Origin: Paracoccus chinensis | GTDB taxonomy: Bacteria > Pseudomonadota > Alphaproteobacteria > Rhodobacterales > Rhodobacteraceae | NCBI RefSeq assembly: GCF_900102885.1 | Contig: NZ_FNGE01000002.1 | Location: 1 to 64,000 of the forward strand | DNA: 64,000 nt | Direction: 5' to 3' | Shown: one piece after another, positions 43,834 through 53,063 of the stretch | Numbering within the stretch: position 1 is the first letter of the stretch | Layout: each line of letters starts with the position of its first letter | Notes under the pieces: generated by a model | Told to the model about the DNA's origin: nothing | Seen by the model: the letters and a program-made list of their open reading frames with translations, nothing else | Database searches by the model: none | Made by a program: the position numbers and the translations under genes

Positions 43834-44411
43834 AGCGGTTTCATCCAGAACTGCAGTTGCTTGGTCGTCTCCTCGGCGTCGCCCAGGTCGCGCCAGTGGA
43901 AGCTGGCGATGACGCCGGGCAGGGGCTCATAGCCGCGCTTGCGCCAGAAGCCATCGAGCGGGCGGTAGTCGGCGGGCCGGGCCGGATGGTCGGCAGGCCG
44001 GATGACCGAGCAGAAAGCCGAATACCGCCGTCCCAGGCTGCGGGCCTGTTCTTCGCGCCCGTCGAAGAAGGCGTGGCCCAGGCCGTGGCCGCGATATTCG
44101 GGCAGCAAGACCGATTCGGCGCAGTAGAAGATGTCCTCCAGCCGCTCAGGGCGGTCCGCGAAGGCGGCGGCGAAATCCTCGGCGTGGTCCTCCATCGGCG
44201 CGCCGGTGGCGGCCCCGACAATGCGGTTTCCATCCAACGCCGCGACCACGACCGCTCCGGGGGCGGTATAGGCCTTGAGATACTCGCGCTCATAGGCCCG
44301 GTCACCGTCGTAGAGATAGGGCCAGTCGCGGAAGACCGCGATCCGCAGCCGGGCGAGATCGTCCAGCGCCCCCGCCACGGCCTCGCCGGTCAGGATGCGG
44401 GTCGTGATCAC
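43830..44411 (-). CDS. GNAT-family N-acetyltransferase
   Basis: A 193-residue GNAT protein. The acetyl-CoA site is LLPEYRGHGLGHAFFDGREEQA (R/Q-x-x-G-x-G/A type), after AVVVAALDGNRIVGAATG. The GTG at 44411 overlaps the stop of the SnoaL-like gene (GTGA). The acceptor substrate is unknown. It stands in the middle of the three-gene operon. Confidence 0.88.
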   Translation of the reverse strand: MITTRILTGEAVAGALDDLARLRIAVFRDWPYLYDGDRAYEREYLKAYTAPGAVVVAALDGNRIVGAATGAPMEDHAEDFAAAFADRPERLEDIFYCAESVLLPEYRGHGLGHAFFDGREEQARSLGRRYSAFCSVIRPADHPARPADYRPLDGFWRKRGYEPLPGVIASFHWRDLGDAEETTKQLQFWMKPL

Positions 44412-44815
44412 GAGACCTGCCGGATCCAGTCGGCGAGGTTGTAGTAGGTCGTCACCCGCGCGATCTTGCCGTCCCGGATGGCGAAGAAGGTTCCGGCGGG
44501 CAGGCGATAGCTCTGGCCGCGCGCCTCCGGCAGGCCGGGGTCGGTCTTGAGATAGGTGCCGTTCACCACGAACTCGGCGGCGGCGCTGGAGCCGTCCTCG
44601 TTGGCGAAGATCACCATGTCGGTGAGGTTCTCGCGGTAGGTCTCGCTCATGTGCCGGTTGAAGGCGGCGAAACCGTCCTTGCCGCGGCGGATGCCGCCCT
44701 CGTTGACGTGATGCTCGAAATCGTCGTGCAGCATGGCCTCCATCGCCTCGGGTTCGCCCCGGTTGAAGGCGTCGTAATAGGCGGCGATCAGCTGCTTGGT
44801 TTCGGCTTGGGACAT
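44408..44815 (-). CDS. SnoaL-like/ketosteroid isomerase-related protein
   Basis: A 135-residue protein with the NTF2-like cone fold: helix LIAAYYDAFNRGEPEAMEAM, strand DDFEHHVNEGGIRRG and the closing FFAIRDGKIARVTTYYNLADW. Such folds host isomerases and hydratases or only bind ligands. It is the first gene of the operon with the GNAT and nitrilase-type enzymes and diverges from the phosphomannomutase gene. Confidence 0.87.
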   Translation of the reverse strand: MSQAETKQLIAAYYDAFNRGEPEAMEAMLHDDFEHHVNEGGIRRGKDGFAAFNRHMSETYRENLTDMVIFANEDGSSAAAEFVVNGTYLKTDPGLPEARGQSYRLPAGTFFAIRDGKIARVTTYYNLADWIRQVS

Positions 44816-44943
44816 GGGCTTCCTTTCCGTGGTTTCCCAAGGACTAGCGGGGGGCGCGGCGAAGGTCAGCCCCCTCCGAAGGTCGGACGGCTTGCGCGTC
44901 CCTTGCGGCTTGGGCAGGGTCGCGCGACCACAGGAGAACGCCC

Positions 44944-46314
44944 ATGACTGCCCGCACCATCACCTGCTTCAAGGCCTATGACCTGCGCGGCCGCCTGGGC
45001 GAGGAACTCGACGAAGACGTGGCCTGGCGCGTGGGCCGCGCCTTTGCCGCGCGTCCGGGCACGCGGCGGGTGATCGTGGGACGCGACGGGCGGGAAAGCT
45101 CGCCCGCCCTGGCCGCGGCGCTGATGCGCGGGCTGGTCGAGGGCGGCGTCGAGGTGCTGGACCTCGGCCTTGCCGGAACCGAGGAGATGTATTTCGCCAC
45201 CGATTACCTTGGTGCGGACGGAGGGATCGAGGTCACGGCCTCGCACAATCCCATCAACTACAATGGCATGAAGCTGGTGAAGGCCGGGGCCGCCCCGCTC
45301 GATCCCGCGACGGACCTGGTGGAACTGGCGCAGGCGGCGCAGGCGGGCGAGTTCCTCGAGGCTGCGCCGGGCCAGGTGACGGACGCCAGCGGCACCCGCG
45401 CGGACTACGCGCGGCGCGTCTGCGATTTCGTGGAGGCCTCGGCGGTGGGGCCGCTGAAGCTGCTGGTGAACGCGGGCAACGGCGTGGCCGGATCCGCCTT
45501 TGACGCCATCGCGGCGGAACTCGCTCGGCGCGGGGCGCGGCTTCAGATCGTGCGGATCAACCACGAGCCGGACGCCAGCTTCCCGAACGGCATCCCGAAT
45601 CCGCTGCTGCCGGAAAACCAGCCCATGACGGCCGACGCGGTGCGGACGCATGGGGCCGATCTTGGCGTGGCTTGGGACGGCGATTTCGACCGCTGCTTCA
45701 TGTTCGACGAGACCGGCCGCTTCATTCCCGGGGAATATGTCGTGGGGCTGCTGGCCGAGGCCTTCCTAGCCCGCCATCCCGGCGCACGCATCGTCCACGA
45801 CCCGCGCGTCGTCCTGAACACCCGCGACATCATCGCGCGGGCAGGGGGCGAGGCGGTGCAGTCCAGGACCGGCCATGCCTTCGTCAAGCAGGCCATGCGG
45901 GAAAGCGGCGCGGTCTATGGCGGCGAGATGTCGGCGCATCACTATTTCCGCGACTTCGCCCATGCCGACAGCGGCATGATCCCCTGGCTGCTGGTGGCCG
46001 AACTCATCAGCCGCTCGGGTCAGCCCCTGTCCCGGCTGGTAGGCGACCGGATGGCCGCCTTCCCGTCCTCGGGAGAGATCAACTTCCGCCTGTCCGACCC
46101 CGAGGCGAGCCTTGCCCGCGTGCTGGCGGCGATGGAGGCGCAGGCCATCGCCCGCGACGATACTGACGGCATCAGCCTTGAATACCCGGACTGGCGCTTC
46201 AACCTTCGCCGGTCGAACACCGAGCCCGTGGTGCGGCTGAATGTCGAAAGCCGAGGCGACGCCGGGCTGGTCGCGGCGAAGGTGGCCGAGATATCGGCCC
46301 TGCTGGCGGGCTAG
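44944..46314 (+). CDS. phosphomannomutase/phosphoglucomutase
   Basis: A 456-residue alpha-D-phosphohexomutase that interconverts hexose 6- and 1-phosphates for polysaccharide precursors. All four family signatures are present: the catalytic phosphoserine in EVTASHNPINYNG (about residue 100), metal-binding WDGDFDRCF (about 245), sugar-binding GGEMSAHHYFRDF (about 325) and phosphate-binding RRSNTEPVVRLNVE near the end. Its neighbourhood with capsule export genes suggests a role in mannose- or glucose-based surface polymer. Its TAG stop interlocks with the kpsT stop. Confidence 0.93.
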   Translation: MTARTITCFKAYDLRGRLGEELDEDVAWRVGRAFAARPGTRRVIVGRDGRESSPALAAALMRGLVEGGVEVLDLGLAGTEEMYFATDYLGADGGIEVTASHNPINYNGMKLVKAGAAPLDPATDLVELAQAAQAGEFLEAAPGQVTDASGTRADYARRVCDFVEASAVGPLKLLVNAGNGVAGSAFDAIAAELARRGARLQIVRINHEPDASFPNGIPNPLLPENQPMTADAVRTHGADLGVAWDGDFDRCFMFDETGRFIPGEYVVGLLAEAFLARHPGARIVHDPRVVLNTRDIIARAGGEAVQSRTGHAFVKQAMRESGAVYGGEMSAHHYFRDFAHADSGMIPWLLVAELISRSGQPLSRLVGDRMAAFPSSGEINFRLSDPEASLARVLAAMEAQAIARDDTDGISLEYPDWRFNLRRSNTEPVVRLNVESRGDAGLVAAKVAEISALLAG

Positions 46315-46985
46315 TCGCCGATCGTGTCCGGCACGCCCATCACGTATTCGTGGTAGGCGATTGCGTCGTCGATGTTGTCGAAGAACGTCAACTGCGCCCG
46401 GTCCAGCACGGCTCCCATGTTGCACAGCCGCCGGATCATCGGCATCGAGTGGCTGACCACGATGGCCGAGGACCGCTGCATCCGGTCCGCGAAGACGCGC
46501 TGCGACTTTTCCCGGAACTCGGCGTCGCCGACGCTGGTCACCTCGTCCACCAGATAGGTGTCGAAGTGGATGCCCATGCTGCATCCCATCGCCAGCCGTG
46601 ACCGCATCCCCGAGGAATAGGTGCCAAAGGGGGCGCGGTAGCTGTCGCCCAGTTCCGCGAAATCGGCGACGTAGTCCACCAGCGCATCCGTATCGACGCC
46701 GTAGATGCGCGCCACGAAGCGGACGTTCTGCGCCCCCGTCAGGTCGGGGTGGAAGCTGCCCGCAAAGCCCACCGGCCACGAGATCGTGCCGTCCGAGACG
46801 ATCCGCCCTGATGTGGGCAGTGCCGTCCCCGCGATCATGCGCAACAGCGTCGATTTTCCCCCGCCGTTGCGCCCCAGAAGCCCGACCGAGGCGCCGGTCG
46901 GGAAGACCGCGTTCATCCGGTCCGCGACCAGCTTCCGCCGCCCGTCGGTGTAGTAGATCTTGGTCAGGTTCTCGAGCCGGATCAT
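46311..46985 (-). CDS. kpsT: capsule polysaccharide export ATP-binding protein
   Basis: A 224-residue ABC ATPase of the KpsT/CtrD group: Walker A GRNGGGKSTLLR, ABC signature YSSGMRSRLAMG, Walker B TYLVDEVTSVGD and the switch His in IVVSHSMPMI. It would power export of group 2-type capsule with the KpsM permease on the other strand and KpsE. It ends in the CTAG shared with the mutase stop. Confidence 0.92.
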   Translation of the reverse strand: MIRLENLTKIYYTDGRRKLVADRMNAVFPTGASVGLLGRNGGGKSTLLRMIAGTALPTSGRIVSDGTISWPVGFAGSFHPDLTGAQNVRFVARIYGVDTDALVDYVADFAELGDSYRAPFGTYSSGMRSRLAMGCSMGIHFDTYLVDEVTSVGDAEFREKSQRVFADRMQRSSAIVVSHSMPMIRRLCNMGAVLDRAQLTFFDNIDDAIAYHEYVMGVPDTIGD

Positions 46986-46995
46986 CCCCCCCGCC

Positions 46996-48777
46996 TCAGC
47001 GCCGGTCCCGCACGCTGTAGTAGACCAGGATCAGGATCGACCACAGCACGAAGGCGAGCCCCGCCCCCAAGGCCAGCAGCCAGGGGCGCGACGGCTCCAG
47101 CGAGCGTTGCGCCACCGTGGGGGTGATATGGGCGGCCAGATAGCGGGTCTGCCGCTGCGCGGTGGCCAGCGCCGATTCATAGGCGACCCGCGCCGACTGG
47201 TGCGCGCCCTCGGCGAACTCCAGGTCGACCTTCAGGCGCTCGTATTCGCCCATCAGCTGGGCGTAGTTCTCGCCCTCGGGCGTGTCGCCGCCGAACTTGT
47301 CGCGTTCCTGCTCGATCTGCTTCTCCAGCGACTCGACCCGCAGTTCCGCCTGCTTGATGCGCTGGTCGCCGGGCCGGGCGTTCTGGCGCAGCTGGTCCAG
47401 CGCGACCTGCGACTCGGCCAGCTGGCCCTGCAGCGAGGTCATCACGGTCATCTGCGCGCCCAGGTCGATCGTCGGATCCACGATGCGGGTACGCACGCGG
47501 AAGGCGGTCATGGCCTGGCGCGCCTCGGTCAGCACACTGCGGGCCTTTTCCAGCTCGGCCTCGGCCTGCCGGGTGGCGTCCAGTCGCGCCTGGTCCGACA
47601 GCCCGTTCACCACCTTCTCGCTTTCGGTGAAGATCGTGTCGGCGATGGCCTTGGCGTCCTCGGGCGTGAAGGCGCTGACCTTGACGGTGATGATCCCGGC
47701 CGAGTCGTCGTAATAGATGCGGACCTGGCGGCGCCAGTATTCGGTCAGGTCCTCGATGGTGCCTTCGGGATCGAAGGTGAAGACGAAGTCGCGCGGCCAG
47801 GGGCGCGAGAACATGGTGCGGATGTCCAGCGCCGCATCCGTCCGCTGCACCAGGTCGGGCGAGCGGATGAATTCGTAAAGGATGTCGGTGTCCGAGGCCG
47901 TTCCTGAGGACGACCCCCCGAAGATGCCGCCGAACATGTCCATCGAGGGCATGCCTTCCTCCCGGCGGACCGAGAAGCCGACGGTCGAGGAGAACTGGTC
48001 GGTGGCCCGCGTCCACAGATAGGCGCCCCACAGCGCGCTGGGCAGGATCACCAGAAGGAACAGGCTGACGAGCAGCACCCAGTGGCGGCGGCGCGGGCGG
48101 GCCACGGGGGCAGGTTCGGCCACCGGCTGATGGACGCCGCCCGCGGGCGGGATTGCAGGCGGGGGCGGAGACGCGGGCCGCGCGGCAGGCGGCGGCGCGG
48201 CGGGGCGCGCCGGGGCGGGAACCTGCGCGGTCTGGGCTGCCGCGGCGGGCGGCTGGGCGGGCGCTCCTACCGGGCGGGCGGCCGCGGCACGCGCGGCGGC
48301 TGCGGCGGTGGCCGCATCGGCGGGAATCAGGCGACCCGGCGTGGGCTGCGGCGCGGATCCCGCAGGCGTGGGATTCGGCCGGGGCGGCGCGGCTGCGGCC
48401 GCCGGATTGCCGGCGGGCTGGGCTGCGGGTGCGGTGGGCGCGGCCTTGGCAGGTCCAGCCTCTGCGGGCCTTGCGGCGGGCTGGGAATTGGGGACCTGGA
48501 CAGGCGCGGCCCCTTTCGACGCCGCAGGCTTTGGCGTGGCGGGCGCCGCTTGTGCGGGCGAGGAAGCTGCGGCTGCGGGCCTTGCCTCGCCGGGCGATGC
48601 CGGTCGGGCCGGTCCCGCCGCTGCCGAGTTGGCCGGTCCGCCCGCAGCCGGACTTGCCGCCCCGGGCGCGCCCGGCCAGGCCGGGCCGTTCGGCAGTGCG
48701 GGGTGCGAGGCCGGGGCGGGACGGTCCTGGCCCGGCGGCTGTGCCTGGGGCGCGGCTTGGGGACGATCGCTGGCCAT
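46996..48777 (-). CDS. kpsE: capsule export inner-membrane/periplasmic protein with long Ala/Pro-rich N-terminus
   Basis: A 593-residue protein. From about residue 230 on it is a KpsE/CtrB/BexC-type membrane adaptor: first helix 232-256 (HWVLLVSLFLLVILPSALWG), a periplasmic part with long coiled coil (about 425-540) and a last helix near 565-588. The first 230 residues are almost only Ala, Pro, Gly and a few polar residues, a low-complexity cytoplasmic extension not found in classical KpsE (about 380 residues). It may bind partner enzymes or regulators. It lies 10 bp before kpsT and diverges from kpsM. Confidence 0.87.
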   Translation of the reverse strand: MASDRPQAAPQAQPPGQDRPAPASHPALPNGPAWPGAPGAASPAAGGPANSAAAGPARPASPGEARPAAAASSPAQAAPATPKPAASKGAAPVQVPNSQPAARPAEAGPAKAAPTAPAAQPAGNPAAAAAPPRPNPTPAGSAPQPTPGRLIPADAATAAAAARAAAARPVGAPAQPPAAAAQTAQVPAPARPAAPPPAARPASPPPPAIPPAGGVHQPVAEPAPVARPRRRHWVLLVSLFLLVILPSALWGAYLWTRATDQFSSTVGFSVRREEGMPSMDMFGGIFGGSSSGTASDTDILYEFIRSPDLVQRTDAALDIRTMFSRPWPRDFVFTFDPEGTIEDLTEYWRRQVRIYYDDSAGIITVKVSAFTPEDAKAIADTIFTESEKVVNGLSDQARLDATRQAEAELEKARSVLTEARQAMTAFRVRTRIVDPTIDLGAQMTVMTSLQGQLAESQVALDQLRQNARPGDQRIKQAELRVESLEKQIEQERDKFGGDTPEGENYAQLMGEYERLKVDLEFAEGAHQSARVAYESALATAQRQTRYLAAHITPTVAQRSLEPSRPWLLALGAGLAFVLWSILILVYYSVRDRR

Positions 48778-48853
48778 CTGGGCTTTCGCTGCTTCCAATT
48801 TACCGGCAGTTGTTACAGAGCCGACCCAACGAATGCCAGCCTCAGCAGTATAA

Positions 48854-49693
48854 ATGTCCGACAGCCTCACCCATCCGCAAAGGCCCGCACCGCCCGCGCC
48901 CCCGCGGCGTCCGCCGAACGGGCTGTTCCGCATGGTGCGCACCGTGGCGGCCCTGATCCTGCGCGAGATCGCCACGACCTATGGCCGCTCGCCCGGCGGC
49001 TATGTCTGGGCGCTGGCCGACCCGATCCTGGGGGTGGCGCTGCTGACGCTGGTGTTCCAGCATGCGCTGGGCAACACCAATCCGCTGCTGGGGACCAGCT
49101 TTCCGCTGTTCTACGCGTCGGGCTATCTGCCCTTCCAGATGTATCACGACATTTCCAACAAGACCGCGCAGAGCCTGCGCTTCTCGCGTCCCTTGCTGGC
49201 CTATCCCGCGGTGACCTTCGTGGATGCCCTGATCGCGCGGCTGATCCTGAACGGCGTGCTGCATGTCATCGTCTTCACCGTCCTCGTCGGCGGCATTGCC
49301 ATTGTCCAGCGCATACCACTGGTGCTGGATGTCGGCGTCGTGCTGCACGCGCTGGGGCTGACGGTCCTTCTGGGCGGGGGGATCGGCACGCTGAACTGCT
49401 TTCTGATCATGCGCTTTCCCGTCTGGGAACGGGCCTGGTCGATCCTGACCCGGCCGCTGTTCCTGATGTCGGGGATCTTCTTCACCTACGAGCTGATGCC
49501 GTCGGTGGTGCGCGACGTGCTGTGGTGGAACCCGGTGCTGCATCTGGTCGGGCTGATGCGGCGGGGCATCTACGGCGTTTATCCGGCCGACTATGTCAAC
49601 GAGGGCTATGTCGTGACCCTGTCGCTGATCCTGCTGGTCAGCGGGCTGCTGCTGCTGTGGCGGCGCTATCGCGACCTGCTGGAGATGGCCTGA
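48854..49693 (+). CDS. kpsM: capsule polysaccharide ABC transporter permease
   Basis: A 279-residue ABC-2 permease with six hydrophobic helices. Family features are LILREIATTYGRSPGGYVWAL near the first helix and RPLFLMSGIFFTYELMP followed by WWNPVLHLVGLMRRGIYG. It pairs with KpsT. It is divergently transcribed from kpsE, with 76 bp between, and its stop is 4 bp from the engB stop. Confidence 0.9.
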   Translation: MSDSLTHPQRPAPPAPPRRPPNGLFRMVRTVAALILREIATTYGRSPGGYVWALADPILGVALLTLVFQHALGNTNPLLGTSFPLFYASGYLPFQMYHDISNKTAQSLRFSRPLLAYPAVTFVDALIARLILNGVLHVIVFTVLVGGIAIVQRIPLVLDVGVVLHALGLTVLLGGGIGTLNCFLIMRFPVWERAWSILTRPLFLMSGIFFTYELMPSVVRDVLWWNPVLHLVGLMRRGIYGVYPADYVNEGYVVTLSLILLVSGLLLLWRRYRDLLEMA

Positions 49694-49697
49694 AGCC

Positions 49698-50354
49698 TCA
49701 GCCCGCCGTCAGCCCCTCGATGATGGCGCGCAGGGTGGGGATGCCCTCGCCCTTCTCGGACGAGGTCACGACCAGCTCGGGATAGGCGGCGGGGTGCTTC
49801 TGCAACTCGCCCTCGATCTGGATCAGGACCTGCTCCAGCGCGCTGCGCCCCATCTTGTCGGCCTTGGTCACAACCACCTGGAAGGGCACGGCGGAACGGT
49901 CGAGCAGCGTCATGATCTCGTGGTCCACCGGCTTGATGCCGTGGCGCGCGTCGATCAGCGCAAAGGCGCGGCGCAGGTTGGGGCGGCCCGCCAGATACTG
50001 CTTCAGCAGCGCCTGCCATTTCTGCACGACCGCGACGGGCGCTTGGGCGTATCCGTAGCCCGGCAGGTCCACGAGGTAGCCGCGCTCGCCCAAGGCAAAG
50101 AAGTTCAGCTCCTGCGTGCGCCCCGGCGTGTTCGAGGCCCGCGCAATGCCCTTGCGCCCCGTCAGCGCGTTGATGAGGCTGGACTTGCCCACGTTCGAAC
50201 GCCCGGCGAAGCAGACCTCGGGGCGGTCGGCCGGGGGCAGGCCGTCCATGGCGACCACGCCCTTGACGAAATCCACGGGGCCCGCGAACAGCAGGCGTCC
50301 CGCCTCGGCGACCTCGGCTTCTGGTTCTGGGGCAGGGGGGAAGGCAACCTTCAC
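49698..50354 (-). CDS. engB: ribosome biogenesis GTP-binding protein YsxC/EngB
   Basis: A 218-residue GTPase needed for 50S assembly. G1 is FAGRSNVGKSSLIN, G2 NTPGRTQELNFF, G3 LVDLPGYGYA, G4 VVTKADKMG, G5 TSSEKGEG. The GTG at 50354 overlaps the MOSC stop (GTGA). It is third in the yidC-MOSC-engB operon, the conserved order in alphaproteobacteria. Confidence 0.94.
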   Translation of the reverse strand: MKVAFPPAPEPEAEVAEAGRLLFAGPVDFVKGVVAMDGLPPADRPEVCFAGRSNVGKSSLINALTGRKGIARASNTPGRTQELNFFALGERGYLVDLPGYGYAQAPVAVVQKWQALLKQYLAGRPNLRRAFALIDARHGIKPVDHEIMTLLDRSAVPFQVVVTKADKMGRSALEQVLIQIEGELQKHPAAYPELVVTSSEKGEGIPTLRAIIEGLTAG

Positions 50355-51109
50355 AGGACTTCGACCTCGTCTCCGGGGCGGATGGTGCCGCCGGTCTGAA
50401 CTTCGGCGTAGATGCCGAAGTCCTTGTGCCAGAACTGGTCCTGAAGGGCCTGCGGCATGTCCACGTCGGCCCGGCCGGTGGCGGTGTCCACGCCGGTCGC
50501 GGCGCAGCGGCCGATCCGCTCGGTCAGCTTCAGCACGACGGTCTGGCCGATGCGGATACGGTGCAGCTGCATGTCGCGCTCGGCATAAGCGTCCCAGCCG
50601 TCGATCCACAGGTTCGCCCGCCAGCGGCGGGTGCCCAAGGGCTGGCCGAGCCGGCCTTCCAGGTCGCGCAGCGAGGACAGCGACAGGATCGACAGCCACG
50701 GGTGGTTCACGTCGGTCAGCGCCTGCGGCGCCTCGACCAGCTTCGCGGCAGGAGCCTTGCCGCTGGGCGTCCACAAGGGGGACAGCCAGTCCAGCAGGGC
50801 GCGTTCGTCCCGCAGGGGATCAAAGCGCAGCAAGGGCAGGTCGGGATGCGACAGCACCAGGTGATCGCCGTCCCAGCCGCCGCTGATCGCCTGCAGGGGC
50901 GCCGCCGCGACCCCGCGCACGAAGGCGGACTTGGGCAGCCAGCGGCGCAGATCCTCGCCGTCGAGATGCTGGAGCGCCGCCGCGTGCAGGACCGCGAAGC
51001 GGCGGTCGCCGGGCAGGGGCGCGCCCGCGGTCAGGCTGACCTCGGCCAGCTCCTCGCCCCCGATCGACTTGACCGGGTAGCGGAGGATATGGGCCAGCCG
51101 CGCGCTCAT
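50351..51109 (-). CDS. MOSC domain-containing protein
   Basis: A 252-residue protein with MOSC N-terminal beta-barrel (about 3-110, LAHILRYPVKSIGGEEL) and MOSC domain (about 120-250). The latter has RRWRANLWIDGWDAYAERD and the Cys-containing IGRCAATGVDTATGRAD. MOSC proteins handle sulfur or molybdenum-cofactor-linked chemistry. It is conserved between yidC and engB; the reason is not known. Its start overlaps yidC (ATGA). Confidence 0.88.
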   Translation of the reverse strand: MSARLAHILRYPVKSIGGEELAEVSLTAGAPLPGDRRFAVLHAAALQHLDGEDLRRWLPKSAFVRGVAAAPLQAISGGWDGDHLVLSHPDLPLLRFDPLRDERALLDWLSPLWTPSGKAPAAKLVEAPQALTDVNHPWLSILSLSSLRDLEGRLGQPLGTRRWRANLWIDGWDAYAERDMQLHRIRIGQTVVLKLTERIGRCAATGVDTATGRADVDMPQALQDQFWHKDFGIYAEVQTGGTIRPGDEVEVL

Positions 51110-52965
51110 TTCCGGGCGCTGCGCTTGGGCAGGCCCGAGCGGATGTTGCCGAACAGGTCGGGCCGGTGGCCGTGCATCGACATGATCCCGTACTGCTGGA
51201 TGATCGTGATGATGTTGTTGGTGATCCAGTAGAGCACCAGCCCCGAGGCGAAGCCACCCAGCATGAACATGAAGATCCAGGGCATCCAGGCGAAGATCAT
51301 CTTCTGCGCCGGATCGGTGGGGGCCGGGTTCAGCTTCTGCTGCAGCCACATGGTGATGCCCAGCACGATCGCCAGCAGCGGCAGCGACAGCGAATGCAGC
51401 ATGGTCCCCTGCGCGGGCGCGTCCCAGGGGAACAGCCCGAAGAGGTTCAGCAGCGACGAGGGGTCCGGCGCCGACAGGTCGCGGATCCAGCCGATCCAGG
51501 GCGCGTGGCGCAGTTCCAGCGTGACGAAGATCACCTTGTAGAGCGCGAAGAAGATCGGGATCTGCAGGAGCAGCGGAAGGCAGCCCGCCGCCGGGTTGAC
51601 CTTGGCGTTGCGATACAGCGCCATGACCTCCTGCTGGTACTTTGTCCGGTCGTCGCCGGTGCGCTCCTTGATGGCCTCCATCTCCGGCTGAAGCTCGCGC
51701 ATCCGGGCCATCGAGACATAGGACTTGCGGGCCAGCGGGAAGACTAGCGCCTTCAGGATGAAGGTCAGCGCGATGATCGACCAGCCCATGTTGCCGATCA
51801 CGCCGTGCAGCCAGTGCAGCAGGCGGAAGATCGGCTTGGTCAGGAAGTAGAACCAGCCCCAGTCGATCGAATCGACGAAGCGGTCGATCCCCTTTGACTG
51901 CTGGTAGCCGTTGATGGCTTCCCATTCCTTCGCCCCGGCGAAGAGGTAGCTGGAGGAGGTCATCTGCGTGCCGGGCGCGACGGTCTGCATCGGCATGCGC
52001 GTCTCGGCCTGGTAGATGTCGGCGCCCGGCGCGTATTTCACGACCGAGGTGAAGGCTTGGCCGGGCGCGGGAATCAGCGTGGTCATCCAGTACTTGTCGG
52101 TGAAGCCCACCCAGCCGTTTTCCGTGACCTCGGTGATCTCGGCAGGACCCTCGGCGCCGGCCGCGTCGAACTTGGCCATGTCCTTGTACTTGGCCTCGAG
52201 CAGCTGGCCGTCGCTCATGCCGACCGCGCCTTCGTGCAGGATGAAGAAGTTCTGCGTGTCGGGCTGGCCGTGGCGGGCGAGGATGCCGTAGGGGGCGGCC
52301 ACGAAGGGGGCCGAGCCGGTGTTCTCGACGCTCTGCGTCACGGTGAACAGGTAGCGGTCGTCCAGCGCGAAGGTGCGGCGGAAGATCTGGCCCGCGCCGT
52401 TGTCCCAGGCCAGCGTCACCGGCTGGTCGGGGCCAAGCACCGTGCCGCTTTCCACCGTCCACAGCGTCGCGGGCGAGGGGACCCGCGCCGGGTCCACGCC
52501 GGGTCCCGGCATCCAGCCGTAGACGGCGTAATAGGGTTTCTGCACCACGACCTCGGGGTCGGCACCGGGCGCGATGGGCGTGCCCTCGGTCGTCACGCGC
52601 GGCTGCGCGGTCGGCGACAGAAGCCGCACGAAGGGAGAGTTCGGGTCCAGCGTCTCGCGGTAGCCGGTCAGCAGGATGTCGTCGATCCGGCCCCCCGCCA
52701 GCGAGATCGAGCCCTGCAGCGAGGGCGATTCGATGGGGACGCGCGGCGCGGTCAGCACCGGGTCGTCGGCCGCGCCGATCAGGGTCGGTCCCGGCGCCTG
52801 GTCGGCCGGCGCGCTGGGCGCGACTGCCCCGGTCGCCGTCTGCTGCGTCGTCGTCGTCGGGGCCACAGGCTCGGGCGGCGGCGGCGCGAAGAAGGCATAC
52901 CACCCGATCATGACCAGCGCCGACAGCACCATGGCAAGGATCAGGTTGCGGTTGTTGTCGTCCAT
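51106..52965 (-). CDS. yidC: membrane protein insertase YidC
   Basis: A 619-residue YidC of the Gram-negative type. The first helix (about 7-25) is followed by a Pro/Thr-rich linker and the large periplasmic beta domain (about 75-355). The insertase core comes next, with helix SIIALTFILKALVFPLARKS, the cytoplasmic loop RTGDDRTKYQQEVMALYRN, and the last helices around GCLPLLLQIPIFFALYKV. It inserts inner-membrane proteins with or without Sec. It heads the yidC-MOSC-engB operon and is separated from rpmH-rnpA-yidD, its usual upstream genes. Confidence 0.95.
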   Translation of the reverse strand: MDDNNRNLILAMVLSALVMIGWYAFFAPPPPEPVAPTTTTQQTATGAVAPSAPADQAPGPTLIGAADDPVLTAPRVPIESPSLQGSISLAGGRIDDILLTGYRETLDPNSPFVRLLSPTAQPRVTTEGTPIAPGADPEVVVQKPYYAVYGWMPGPGVDPARVPSPATLWTVESGTVLGPDQPVTLAWDNGAGQIFRRTFALDDRYLFTVTQSVENTGSAPFVAAPYGILARHGQPDTQNFFILHEGAVGMSDGQLLEAKYKDMAKFDAAGAEGPAEITEVTENGWVGFTDKYWMTTLIPAPGQAFTSVVKYAPGADIYQAETRMPMQTVAPGTQMTSSSYLFAGAKEWEAINGYQQSKGIDRFVDSIDWGWFYFLTKPIFRLLHWLHGVIGNMGWSIIALTFILKALVFPLARKSYVSMARMRELQPEMEAIKERTGDDRTKYQQEVMALYRNAKVNPAAGCLPLLLQIPIFFALYKVIFVTLELRHAPWIGWIRDLSAPDPSSLLNLFGLFPWDAPAQGTMLHSLSLPLLAIVLGITMWLQQKLNPAPTDPAQKMIFAWMPWIFMFMLGGFASGLVLYWITNNIITIIQQYGIMSMHGHRPDLFGNIRSGLPKRSARK

Positions 52966-53063
52966 CCTCGGACCCCGGCTTCTTGCGAGAAATACGCGCC
53001 GCTTCAAGCGGACCCCCCTGCAAAGGTCAAGCCAATAGCGGGTGAGGGCGCGCCTGCGGCCCC

